A stretch of DNA of 64,000 nt from Hyunsoonleella jejuensis (GTDB taxonomy: Bacteria > Bacteroidota > Bacteroidia > Flavobacteriales > Flavobacteriaceae), in assembly GCF_900111025.1 (NCBI RefSeq), contig NZ_FOFN01000003.1:248001-312000 (forward strand), in the 5' to 3' direction. Of this stretch, positions 18,463-27,087 are shown in pieces. Every line of letters begins with the position of its first letter. Position 1 is the stretch's first letter. The translations under genes were made by a program, and so were the position numbers. Under the pieces are notes generated by a model that saw only the letters and a list, made by a program, of their open reading frames with translations, was not told the origin of the DNA and did no database searches.

Positions 18463-19923
18463 ATGAATTTTTCAAACTCAAAATTATACCTATTACTTTT
18501 TACAGTTCTAATTGTCTTTTCTTGTAAGAGCAACACGTCAGAAGAAAAGATTTTAGCGCAAAAACCTAATCTCCTGTTCATATTTGCAGACCAATATAGG
18601 CAAGCCTCTTTAGGATTTTTAAAAGAAGACCCTGTATACACACCAAATTTAGACCAATTGGCAAAAGAAGGTGTGTTTTTTTCAGAGGCAGTATCCAATA
18701 ATCCACTATGTAGTCCGTATCGTGCGATGCTCATGACAGGGCGTTATTCACTTTCCACAGGAGTTGTAGAAAATTGCAACTCCCAAAGAACAGAGTTTGG
18801 CAACTATCTGAAGAAGGATGAGGTTTGTATTTCAGATGTTTTAGTGGCCAACGGATATAGTGCGGGGTATATAGGCAAATGGCACCTAGATGGTCCAGAA
18901 CCCACACCACCCGATGTAAAACGCGTTTGGGATACGTGGTGTCCTCCAGATAGAAGACATGGGTTTTCTTTTTGGTATGCCTACGGTACACATAACAGGC
19001 ATAACGACCCGTATTATTGGACCACCGATGGCGGGGAAGACGATAAAGTATATCCAAAACAATGGTCTGCAGAACATGAAGCCAATGTGGTTATTAATTA
19101 TTTAGAAAATTCTGAAAATCAACGTAAAACAAACGAGCCTTTTGCCTTGTTTTGGTCTATTAATCCGCCACATACACCATTTAAACAAGTGCCAGAGCGT
19201 TATAAAAAACGCTATGAAGGCTTAGATTATAAAGAAGTGTTGAATCGTCCCAATGTTCAGTTTACTGATAATTATGAATTAAAAAGAGGAGACCATGGCG
19301 TAGAAAAACGTTTAAGCGAAGCCAAAGATTATTTTGCATCTGTTAATGGTGTAGATGACCAAATAGGTCGTGTTATCAAAAAATTAAAAGAGAAAGGGCT
19401 TTATGAAAATACCATTATTGTGTTTTCTGCAGATCATGGAGAAATGTTAGGAAGCCAAGGATTGATGCATAAAAATGTATGGTTTAAAGAGGCTTATAGA
19501 ATTCCTCTTATAGTTCATTATCCAAAGAAAATAAAACCAAAAACTGAGGATTTGTTGATTTCTGTGCCAGATTATATGCCAACACTTCTGGGGTTAATGG
19601 ATTTAAAGACTGAAATTCCTAATGCAGTTGAAGGTATTGATTATTCCAATCTGTTTTTCGATAAGGATGTCATTCGTCCACAAAAACAGTTGTATTTTAG
19701 TGGTAAAAGTTTTGTGTCAAAAGGAGATGCTAGAGGATTTAGAACCAAAGAGTATACCTATGCTGTTGTAAAACATGAAAATGGCGATAAGTTTCATTAT
19801 CTCTATCATGATGCTGAAGACCCATATCAAATGACCAATATTTGGGGTAGAAATCCAGAGCTAGACCATAAGATGGAAACAGAATTAGAGGAATTGTTAA
19901 CCTCTATGAATGATCCTTGGTAA
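18463..19923 (+). CDS. formylglycine-dependent sulfatase (S1 family), lipoprotein
   Basis: The 486-residue product has the lipobox VFSC (Cys21). The sulfatase core shows FADQYR with the first metal ligand, the FGly motif C83-S-P-Y-R87, GKWHLDG, a PHTPF segment and the SADHGEMLGSQG metal-binding loop. The Tyr in the fourth motif position and the DQYRQ opening set it apart from the sulfatases at 14845 and 27088 and suggest a different S1 subfamily, perhaps closer to choline-sulfatase-like or heparan-type enzymes. It probably acts in the periplasm on sulfated oligosaccharides. It has its own composite promoter and is followed after 15 bp by the enolase-superfamily gene, with which it likely forms an operon. 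Confidence 0.9.
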   Translation: MNFSNSKLYLLLFTVLIVFSCKSNTSEEKILAQKPNLLFIFADQYRQASLGFLKEDPVYTPNLDQLAKEGVFFSEAVSNNPLCSPYRAMLMTGRYSLSTGVVENCNSQRTEFGNYLKKDEVCISDVLVANGYSAGYIGKWHLDGPEPTPPDVKRVWDTWCPPDRRHGFSFWYAYGTHNRHNDPYYWTTDGGEDDKVYPKQWSAEHEANVVINYLENSENQRKTNEPFALFWSINPPHTPFKQVPERYKKRYEGLDYKEVLNRPNVQFTDNYELKRGDHGVEKRLSEAKDYFASVNGVDDQIGRVIKKLKEKGLYENTIIVFSADHGEMLGSQGLMHKNVWFKEAYRIPLIVHYPKKIKPKTEDLLISVPDYMPTLLGLMDLKTEIPNAVEGIDYSNLFFDKDVIRPQKQLYFSGKSFVSKGDARGFRTKEYTYAVVKHENGDKFHYLYHDAEDPYQMTNIWGRNPELDHKMETELEELLTSMNDPW

Positions 19924-19938
19924 ACTAAATTGGTACAA

Positions 19939-21162
19939 ATGAAAACAAACCGTCGAAATTTTATAAAAGGTATCTCTAGTGCTGGGTTATTCGGTTTATC
20001 CTATCCTTTGCTATCATCATGTATCAGTGATAAAGACGTATTGACAGCAAAAATCACGAATATTGAATTTTATCAATACAATATCAATATTCCGCGCTAT
20101 TTTTCTTTTGGTACGTGGTTAAATCGTCAGCACATATTCATGAAAATTAGTGCAGGTGATTATTATGGTTGGTCTGAAATTCCAGCTTCAAGAAATACTC
20201 CAGATGTCGATTTAAGTACATGGGTAAATTATGTGAAACAATTTAAAGGCTTAAGTGTTTTAGAAGCGCAAAAGTTATTACAATCGCAACAAGTAAAAGG
20301 TTCAAAAATTTCTTTTAAATATTTAGAGTTGATGGACATGGGCTTGCTCGATTTGGCTGGTCGCTTGCAACACATACCTTCGATAGAATTATTGGGTTTA
20401 CATCAAAAGGAAGCAGTTCCAGGCTTGTATTGTATTCTAAATAAAGATGAAGACAAAGTGCGTGAAGAAGCTCAAAAAAGTTTGAAGCAAAACCTTGGGC
20501 ACCACATGAAATTCAAAATGTATGGCGATTTGGAGGTTGATTTAAAGTTACTACGAATTATTCGCGAGGTTTTAGGTGATGATGCTGTTGTGATTTCAGA
20601 TGTCAATAAAGGTTATAAAAAATGGAAATCATTAGAAGAATTGGCTGAGATTTTGAATACTTTCAAAGAAAACGGACTTAACGCCATTGAAGATCCCGCA
20701 CCTTTAAGCACAGACCAATGGATTGCACTTCAAAAAATGACGGGAGATTTAGATTTAATTCCAGATGCACCCATGCGTCCTGCTTGGTTAGGTGTTGATA
20801 AATTACAAAAAGGTATGGGGAGAATTATCAACCTACATCCTTCTACCATGGGAAGTTTTATTCACACAGCCTTATTGTCAAAAAAAGTAAAAGATATCGA
20901 TGCGAAAGTAATGATTGGTGACGATAGTTTAGTAGGGCCTGCATGTACTGCGTGGCAACAAATAGCCATTGGCGCAGGAGCTACTTGGGTTGAAGCTATA
21001 GAAAAGGAAGAAGATTCTAAAGAATATTTAGGGTGTGTTTTAAAATCTGTAACCACCAAACGAAATGATGGCTATTATATAATGGATTCAAAGCCTGGTT
21101 TTGGTTTAGAGTTAGATGAAAAAAGATTAAGAACTATATGTTCGCGTTTTATCGAAGTTTAG
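19939..21162 (+). CDS. enolase-superfamily (mandelate racemase / sugar-acid dehydratase-like) protein with export signal
   Basis: The ATG at 19939 is preferred over the TTG at 19930. The 407 residues begin with a twin-arginine-type signal (NRRNFIKG) followed by LLSSC, so the protein is exported, perhaps as a Tat lipoprotein. The rest has the enolase-superfamily layout: a capping domain to about residue 155, then a barrel with the general base motif K191-F-K193, metal ligands D221 in SDVNKG and E251 in IEDPAP, and a late GDDSLVG loop. Family members abstract the proton alpha to a carboxylate, as in L-rhamnonate or L-fuconate dehydratases. Such enzymes are normally cytosolic. In this locus it could act on uronic acid residues or free aldonic acids in the periplasm; the reaction is not determined. 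Confidence 0.75.
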   Translation: MKTNRRNFIKGISSAGLFGLSYPLLSSCISDKDVLTAKITNIEFYQYNINIPRYFSFGTWLNRQHIFMKISAGDYYGWSEIPASRNTPDVDLSTWVNYVKQFKGLSVLEAQKLLQSQQVKGSKISFKYLELMDMGLLDLAGRLQHIPSIELLGLHQKEAVPGLYCILNKDEDKVREEAQKSLKQNLGHHMKFKMYGDLEVDLKLLRIIREVLGDDAVVISDVNKGYKKWKSLEELAEILNTFKENGLNAIEDPAPLSTDQWIALQKMTGDLDLIPDAPMRPAWLGVDKLQKGMGRIINLHPSTMGSFIHTALLSKKVKDIDAKVMIGDDSLVGPACTAWQQIAIGAGATWVEAIEKEEDSKEYLGCVLKSVTTKRNDGYYIMDSKPGFGLELDEKRLRTICSRFIEV

Positions 21163-21177
21163 CATACTAAACTCAAA

Positions 21178-22059
21178 TTATTCCTCCCTACACAATTCAA
21201 CATCCTTAAACTCTACATGCGCCGTTACATCACCACTATCACTTGTGCCGTAAGCACCGTATCTTGTGTAAACCCGTTCGGTGGTGTGGTTATGTTCAAT
21301 ATAGGTTTCAGTATCGCCAACTGTTATTTTTGAAAATGCTGTACCATCGGCATCGTATCCCGTTTCATAAACAAAAGTATATTCTTGATTGTAATTTAGG
21401 ATTTTAAAGTTTTTTACGTCTCTTCCGCCACCTGTATCTGTGGTATACGGATTAATGGTTACATGAGTTTCTAATTGTATTTTATCACTAGATTTCTTTG
21501 CGTAAAGTAAAAATTGCGCACTTCGATTAGTGCTGCCGGCTTCTTCACCTTTAATAATATCACCTCCTGCATGGGACTGGATAATACAGGTATTTCCATC
21601 ACTTAAATCTACAATTTTAAGTGTTCCAGTTAGAATAGTTTTTTTACTGGTTCCTTGTGAGATAGTTTTAAAAAAACGTTCTACTCTGGTTCTTGTGCCA
21701 TCATATCGTATGACACCACCGGTAATTTTATAGCTTCCCCAGTTATCTGCTATATTTTCATAGCCTCCAACAGTTTTATCGGTTCTGCAATCTAATGCGC
21801 CTTTATTGTTTGGGTTTAAAACATCATCGCAAGATTGCGTCTGCGAGGCTCCAGGTCCCAAGTTTGGGAAATCAGAAGCACCATCACATGTTTGATTGGT
21901 TGATGGTGTTTCTGGTTGAGTAGGATTGTTGTCCCCTGGTTCTTCGGTTACGGGGTCTTCTTGTTCAGTTGCTATTTCCGAATCGCCATTACACGATACT
22001 AAAAGCCCTAATATTATAATGAATCCACTTATGCTCATTATTCGAAATTTGTTTGTCAT
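21178..22059 (-). CDS. jelly-roll polysaccharide lyase, PL28 (ulvan lyase)-like, lipoprotein
   Basis: The 293-residue protein has the lipobox LVSC (Cys23) followed by a long acidic, proline-rich linker (residues 24-57), consistent with a surface-exposed lipoprotein. The catalytic domain (about 60-292) has beta-jelly-roll lyase features: RVER (R125, E127, R128), QSH (Q161, H163) and YTRYGAY (Y264-Y270), which correspond in order to the RxE, QxH and YxKxGxY motifs of the PL7 superfamily. From memory the overall sequence is closest to PL28 ulvan lyases, but PL7 or PL20 relatives cannot be excluded. It would cut uronate-containing chains by beta-elimination. It is convergent with the enolase-type gene (15 bp gap) and divergent from the GH78 gene, and has its own promoter copy. 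Confidence 0.6.
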   Translation of the reverse strand: MTNKFRIMSISGFIIILGLLVSCNGDSEIATEQEDPVTEEPGDNNPTQPETPSTNQTCDGASDFPNLGPGASQTQSCDDVLNPNNKGALDCRTDKTVGGYENIADNWGSYKITGGVIRYDGTRTRVERFFKTISQGTSKKTILTGTLKIVDLSDGNTCIIQSHAGGDIIKGEEAGSTNRSAQFLLYAKKSSDKIQLETHVTINPYTTDTGGGRDVKNFKILNYNQEYTFVYETGYDADGTAFSKITVGDTETYIEHNHTTERVYTRYGAYGTSDSGDVTAHVEFKDVELCREE

Positions 22060-22101
22060 TTTAATATTTAGTGATAGATTGATATAATAAAATTAATCAA
22101 G

Positions 22102-22143
22102 TAAATATAAAAACCTAGCCTTTTGAATGTATCCTGTTCTGTC
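22102..22143 (-). promoter_or_regulatory. composite PUL promoter for the minus-strand PL28-like gene
   Basis: Read on the minus strand, GACAGAACAGGATA (22143 to 22130) is followed after exactly 20 nt by TATATTTA (22109 to 22102); the start codon is 42 nt further on. It shows that the motif's orientation follows the gene, because the plus-strand copy for GH78 lies only 25 bp away. Confidence 0.7.
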
Positions 22144-22167
22144 TTGTTTTATGTGTGTTAAGCATGA

Positions 22168-22207
22168 GAGTACAGGATAAAGAAACTTACTGATTATCTT
22201 AATTTTC
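22168..22207 (+). promoter_or_regulatory. composite PUL promoter for the GH78 gene at 22238
   Basis: GAGTACAGGATA (22168-22179) is followed after exactly 20 nt by TAATTTTC (22200-22207). It faces the minus-strand copy at 22130-22143. The cores TATCCTGT (22130-22137) and ACAGGATA (22172-22179) form an inverted pair 42 bp apart, centre to centre. Confidence 0.7.
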
Positions 22208-22237
22208 AATCATAAATTATATGTAAAGAATCCTAAA

Positions 22238-25090
22238 ATGAGAAAACACCAATTTTATATTTTACTATTGCTTACACTTTGTTTATCGTGCCAAAAAAAA
22301 CACGGGGAAAGTAGTTCGCTGGCTTTTAACAAACTAACGGTCAATTCAAAAGAAAATCCATTAACTATTGAAAGTGAAGTGCCAGTTTTTTCATGGATTG
22401 TAAATGCGGAGGGTTTTAATAAATCACAATCTGCCTATCATATTTTGGTGGCATCTTCTGAAGAAAATTTAAATGAAGCTGATGCCGATATTTGGAATTC
22501 TTCAAAAGTAGAGAGTGATAAATCTACTTTCGTAAAATATCAAGGTGAAGCCTTAGAAGCTATGAAAACCTATTTCTGGAAGGTTAAAATTTGGGATGAA
22601 AGTGCAAATTCTTCAAAATGGTCTGATACCCAAAAATTTCAAATGGGATTGATGGAAAAGGAGAATTGGGATGCCTCAAAATGGATTACTTTAAATAAGG
22701 ATACGCGAACTTCAGAGCATCGTTATAGAGATTATCAAACTGGTAATATGAAAAAAGCGAAGCCAGTTGAAGGATTCGCAGCAAGTTATTTTAGGAATGA
22801 ATTAGAAGTTGATAAAGCCCTACAAAATGCCCAAGTTTATATTTGTGGGTTAGGTTATTATGAGCTGTATTTAAATGGAAGTAAAGTTGGAGACCACGTA
22901 TTAGATCCTGCACCTTCAAATTACGATAAGCAAGCCTATTATGTGAATTATGACATTACAGAACAATTACAATCTGGTAAGAACGCCTTCGGAATTATAT
23001 TAGGAAATGGATTTTACGGGCAAAATATTTCTTGGAGCCGAGATCCAGAATCGAACAAAAAAGGGGTTTCTTACGGTCCGCCAACTGTGCGTTGTTTGGT
23101 AAAATTAAATTATATAGATGGCACATCAGCAGATTTTTATACTGATGGAAACTGGAAAGAAGCTACAGGACCCATAGTATTCAATAATATTTATGGAGGT
23201 GATACCTATGATGCGCGTTACGAGTTAGGTAACTGGAATACAGTTGGTTATGATGATGCTCAATGGGGTAAAGCAAAAGTAGCATCTCCAGAGGTTAAAA
23301 AAATAAGTGCGAGTCAAATTCCACCAATTAAAAAGTTAAAAGAGTTTGAGCCACAAAAGGTTTTTAAAGCCCCAGATGGCAATTGGATTGTGGATTTTGG
23401 ACAAAACATTGCTGGTTGGGTAAAATTAAATGTGCAAGAAAAAGAAGGACAATTAATTGAAATTACAACTACAGAGGCATTATTAACTAACGGAAAAGAT
23501 ATTTTCCCTGGCTCAACAGGAGGTGGTGCGAATGGAATGGCACAAATATATAAGTACATCTGTAAAGGAGATGGTTTAGAATCTTGGGAACCTAAATTTA
23601 GTTATCACGGGTTTCGTTATGCAAAAATAAATGGCATTTCTAGGAAACCAGACGCTGATATGATTAAAGCCGTTTTGGTAGCAACAGATATTCAAGAAAC
23701 CGGAAGTTTTACATCTTCAGATGAGTTGCTAAACAAAATGCACAGTATTAGTAAATGGACTATTGTTGATAATGTACATGGTATTCCAGAAGATTGTCCA
23801 CACCGCGAAAAATGTGGCTGGTTAGGAGACGCACATGCATTTTGTGAATATGCACTTTACAATTACGATATGTACGATTTCTACAAAAAATATATGGAAG
23901 ACATCCGTACACAAATGCGACCAACAAAAGGGCATAATAATCCAGATATAAAGTTTCAAGTACCAACTATGATAGCCCCAGGAAAACGTACATCTACATA
24001 TGCAAAAATAGATTGGGGTGTAGCTACCATGTATTTACCTTGGTATAATTACAAGTTTTATGGAGATGATGCTATAGTAAAAGAGTACTACGAAGAAATG
24101 AGAAATTTAACCAATTTCTATCTCAATTTTAAAGGTGAAAATGGTATTATGCAAGATGGTATGGGTGATTGGTGTCCACCACGATGGGACAGACGTAAAA
24201 ATCCTTCAGCTATGGAATGCGACCCTATTATTTCAGCAAATGCTTATTTTTATGACGTTTTAGGCATTATGGAAACCTTTGCTGAAATGAATAATGATGT
24301 AGCTTTCGCCGTAAAAATGAAAAATGAACAACGTGAATTGAAAGATGCATTCAACAAAGAGTTTTTAGTTGAAATACCTAATACAGAACATAAATGGTAT
24401 CAAAGTCAAACGGCTACAGTACAGGCTTTACAATTTGGTTTAGCGCCTGAAAACGATATTGAAAGTATTGTGAATGGTTTAGCACATGATATTGTCGAAG
24501 TTAAAGGCGGGCATCATTCAACTGGAATTCATGGTAATAGATACATTTACACCGTATTATCTAAATATGGAAAAGCGGATTTAGCGTATCAAATTTTAAC
24601 AACGCCAGATTTTCCGAGTCAAACGTACGTAATGAATTCAGGCTTTACCACATGGCCAGAGCGCCAATTTGTTTGGGAAGACATGGAAGGGCCAACCAAC
24701 TCTTTAAATCACCCAATGCATTCTGGTTTTGCAGCTTATTTTTATGAATCATTAGGTGGTATTAAATCTTCAGAAGATCAACCAGGTTTTAAGGTGTTTA
24801 CTGTAAACCCTGAGTTTCCTACTGCAATCACAAACACGGAAGTAAAAGTGCCAACACCTTATGGCGATATTACCAATAATTGGTCGATAAAAGATGAAGT
24901 TTTAAGTATGAATCTTGAAGTACCCTTTAATACAAAAGCTAGGGTTTTAGTGACGCCTTCAGAACTTGAAAGTCTAGAAATAAACGGAGTACCTATTTCA
25001 GAATTTGAACAGAATAATACTGTTGAAATAGCTGAGGGGGTTATTATTTTAGGCTCAGGAGAATACATAATAGCATATTCTAAAAGCTAA
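22238..25090 (+). CDS. GH78 alpha-L-rhamnosidase, lipoprotein (divergent type)
   Basis: The 950-residue protein has the lipobox CLSC near residue 18. The domain order is typical of GH78: an N-terminal sandwich (VPVFSW, AYHILVASS, YFWKVKIWD), a second sandwich with an LYLNGSKVGDHVLDP segment, a concanavalin-like part, the (alpha/alpha)6 barrel and a C-terminal sandwich. The acidic motif is CPHREKCGWLGDAH (C520, E524) instead of the CPQRDERxGWT found in the two GH78 genes further on, and the late part reads TTWPERQFVWEDMEG. This variant implies a different branch of the family and probably a different aglycone or sulfation tolerance. It leads a group with GH43, sulfatase and DUF1080 genes and has a composite promoter. 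Confidence 0.9.
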   Translation: MRKHQFYILLLLTLCLSCQKKHGESSSLAFNKLTVNSKENPLTIESEVPVFSWIVNAEGFNKSQSAYHILVASSEENLNEADADIWNSSKVESDKSTFVKYQGEALEAMKTYFWKVKIWDESANSSKWSDTQKFQMGLMEKENWDASKWITLNKDTRTSEHRYRDYQTGNMKKAKPVEGFAASYFRNELEVDKALQNAQVYICGLGYYELYLNGSKVGDHVLDPAPSNYDKQAYYVNYDITEQLQSGKNAFGIILGNGFYGQNISWSRDPESNKKGVSYGPPTVRCLVKLNYIDGTSADFYTDGNWKEATGPIVFNNIYGGDTYDARYELGNWNTVGYDDAQWGKAKVASPEVKKISASQIPPIKKLKEFEPQKVFKAPDGNWIVDFGQNIAGWVKLNVQEKEGQLIEITTTEALLTNGKDIFPGSTGGGANGMAQIYKYICKGDGLESWEPKFSYHGFRYAKINGISRKPDADMIKAVLVATDIQETGSFTSSDELLNKMHSISKWTIVDNVHGIPEDCPHREKCGWLGDAHAFCEYALYNYDMYDFYKKYMEDIRTQMRPTKGHNNPDIKFQVPTMIAPGKRTSTYAKIDWGVATMYLPWYNYKFYGDDAIVKEYYEEMRNLTNFYLNFKGENGIMQDGMGDWCPPRWDRRKNPSAMECDPIISANAYFYDVLGIMETFAEMNNDVAFAVKMKNEQRELKDAFNKEFLVEIPNTEHKWYQSQTATVQALQFGLAPENDIESIVNGLAHDIVEVKGGHHSTGIHGNRYIYTVLSKYGKADLAYQILTTPDFPSQTYVMNSGFTTWPERQFVWEDMEGPTNSLNHPMHSGFAAYFYESLGGIKSSEDQPGFKVFTVNPEFPTAITNTEVKVPTPYGDITNNWSIKDEVLSMNLEVPFNTKARVLVTPSELESLEINGVPISEFEQNNTVEIAEGVIILGSGEYIIAYSKS

Positions 25091-25125
25091 ATTTATAAGA
25101 CACTAAAATACTTAACAAACAAAGC

Positions 25126-26913
25126 ATGAAACTAGTATATCATATTGTTGTAAAATCACTAATTATTATACTATTAGTGTCATTTACCAGTTGTAATTCG
25201 AAACCAGAAAACAAAACAGCAACATCATCAAAAGATGTGGCTCAAGCCCAAACGGGAAGCTTTGGAGATCAAGGCGATGGCACATACATCAATCCTATTT
25301 TAAATGCAGATTATCCAGATTCAGATATCGAGCAAGTAGGCGATACCTATTATATGATTACATCAAAGCAACACATGTCACCAGGGATGCCAATTCTAGA
25401 ATCTAAAGACATGGTGAACTGGACCAATGTGGGGCACGTGTTTGAAAGTTTATCTTGGGCGCCAGAATACAATTGGGATCGCATGAATGGCTATTCTTTT
25501 GGGACTTGGGCAGGCGATTTAGCATACCACGAAGGTACTTGGTATTGCTACCAAATAGATTATCAACATGGTTTAATGGTAGCAACTGCAAAGGATATTA
25601 AAGGCCCGTGGAGTAAACCTATTATGATGTTACCAAAGGGCGAAGTGCTAGACGATCCGGGAGTATTTTGGGATGAAGAAACACACAAAGCTTACGTAAT
25701 AATTAATACAGCTGGCAAGCAAAAAGCAGCAAGTAATACAATTGAAGGCAACGAAAATAGAATTTACGAAATGAGTTGGGATGGTACAAAAATCCTAGGA
25801 AAAGGTAAATTAGTGTACACGGGTATGGGTGCCGAAGCTGCCAAAATCTATAAAATAAATGGTACTTGGTATATCTTTTTAGCACAATGGACTATGGGTG
25901 ATAGGTCAACCAAACCGGGTGTAAAAAATCCAAAAAACGATAGAAAACAAATTGTACTACGTTCTAATGAAAGTATTTACGGGCCTTACGAAGTAAAAAC
26001 TGTATTAGAAAAAGGTACAGCGTTTAATGATCGTAGTGCAAGTCAAGGCGCATTAATGCAAGCACCTGATAAATCGTGGTGGTATATGCATCAACTCATT
26101 CAAAATGACACCATTCCATTTCAAGGTCGCCCACAATGTTTAGAACCTGTGAATTGGGTTGACGGATGGCCAATTATTGGGGTTGATGAAGATAATGATG
26201 GTATTGGCGAACCCGTAAAACAACACAAAAAACCTATAGACGGTTACCCAATTACGGCTCCAAGTTCAGACGACGATTTTTCATCATCTAAATTAGGATT
26301 CCAATGGGAGTGGAACCACAATCCAAGAAACACACATTGGTCGTTAACAGAACGTCCTGGTTGGTTGCGTCTAAAAGCAAGTAAAGTATTACCTAACGAA
26401 AAAGGCTACGGGCCAAATATTAATGAGTGGACTAATAACGATGGTTCTGATTCAGATTTTTGGAGAGCTTCTAATACCTTAAGTCAGCGCATCATGGGTG
26501 TCACAACAGGAACAGCTGTGGCTAAATTCGATATTTCAAGGATGCAGCCTCATCAATTAGCAGGATTTGTAAGATACGGCGGTGTGTTCAATTTATTGGG
26601 TGTGGAAGTAGACGAAAACGGAAAAAAACACCTGTTTTACATGGATCCCATGGCGCAAAAAACGCAAGGTCCGGAAATTGTAGGAAACGAATTATACGTC
26701 AGAACATCAAACAGCAGTAACCAAGCTATTTACGAATATAGTCTCGATGGTGAAACCTATAAACGGTTTGGGCCAACGTTTACTATCGCTTTTGGAAAAT
26801 GGACTGGCGATCGTTTAGGCTTCTTTTCATGGAACGAAAAAGAGGATGCAGGACACATCGACGTCGATTGGTTTACTTATGATTATGACGGACCTAAAGC
26901 CGTAAAAAGTTAA
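25126..26913 (+). CDS. GH43 glycosidase with C-terminal concanavalin-like domain, lipoprotein
   Basis: The 595-residue product has the lipobox FTSC (Cys23). A five-bladed propeller covers about residues 50-385, with the three GH43 acids in NADYPDSD (base D65), LDDPGVFWD (pKa modulator) and GAEAAKIYK (acid). A linker leads to a beta-sandwich (about 400-590) like the C-terminal domain of GH43 beta-xylosidases. The family cleaves terminal xylose, arabinose or sometimes galactose. Xylose is a natural constituent of ulvan-type polymers, so beta-xylosidase activity is a reasonable but unproven guess. It follows GH78 by 35 bp and is probably in the same transcript; a GC-rich repeat element separates it from the next sulfatase gene. 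Confidence 0.88.
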   Translation: MKLVYHIVVKSLIIILLVSFTSCNSKPENKTATSSKDVAQAQTGSFGDQGDGTYINPILNADYPDSDIEQVGDTYYMITSKQHMSPGMPILESKDMVNWTNVGHVFESLSWAPEYNWDRMNGYSFGTWAGDLAYHEGTWYCYQIDYQHGLMVATAKDIKGPWSKPIMMLPKGEVLDDPGVFWDEETHKAYVIINTAGKQKAASNTIEGNENRIYEMSWDGTKILGKGKLVYTGMGAEAAKIYKINGTWYIFLAQWTMGDRSTKPGVKNPKNDRKQIVLRSNESIYGPYEVKTVLEKGTAFNDRSASQGALMQAPDKSWWYMHQLIQNDTIPFQGRPQCLEPVNWVDGWPIIGVDEDNDGIGEPVKQHKKPIDGYPITAPSSDDDFSSSKLGFQWEWNHNPRNTHWSLTERPGWLRLKASKVLPNEKGYGPNINEWTNNDGSDSDFWRASNTLSQRIMGVTTGTAVAKFDISRMQPHQLAGFVRYGGVFNLLGVEVDENGKKHLFYMDPMAQKTQGPEIVGNELYVRTSNSSNQAIYEYSLDGETYKRFGPTFTIAFGKWTGDRLGFFSWNEKEDAGHIDVDWFTYDYDGPKAVKS

Positions 26914-26939
26914 AAGGTAGTACATTTATTGAATAATTT

Positions 26940-27022
26940 GGGCGTTACCCACAAGGGGTCGGGCTTTCACTACTCGCTCTCTACGAGGAGCTCAAATATG
27001 CCGTTCAATCCCTAACGCGGGC
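26940..27022. repeat. GC-rich intergenic palindromic repeat element
   Basis: An 83-bp stretch is far richer in G and C than its surroundings and is non-coding. It begins GGGCGTTACCC and ends CCCTAACGCGGGC; GCGTTA (26942-26947) and TAACGC (27013-27018) are inverted ends, with a GGGTCGGGCTTTC segment and a GAGCTC palindrome inside. From memory this matches a widespread flavobacterial intergenic repeat (GGGCGTT...GGGTCGGGCT...TCCCTAACGC). It may be a REP- or MITE-like element and could also serve as a transcript-end or RNA-processing hairpin. Confidence 0.6.
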
Positions 27023-27087
27023 TTAAAGAAAAGTTTAGGTAAAGACACATAAATATATAATCGATTAGATTTTAACCAAATCAAAAT

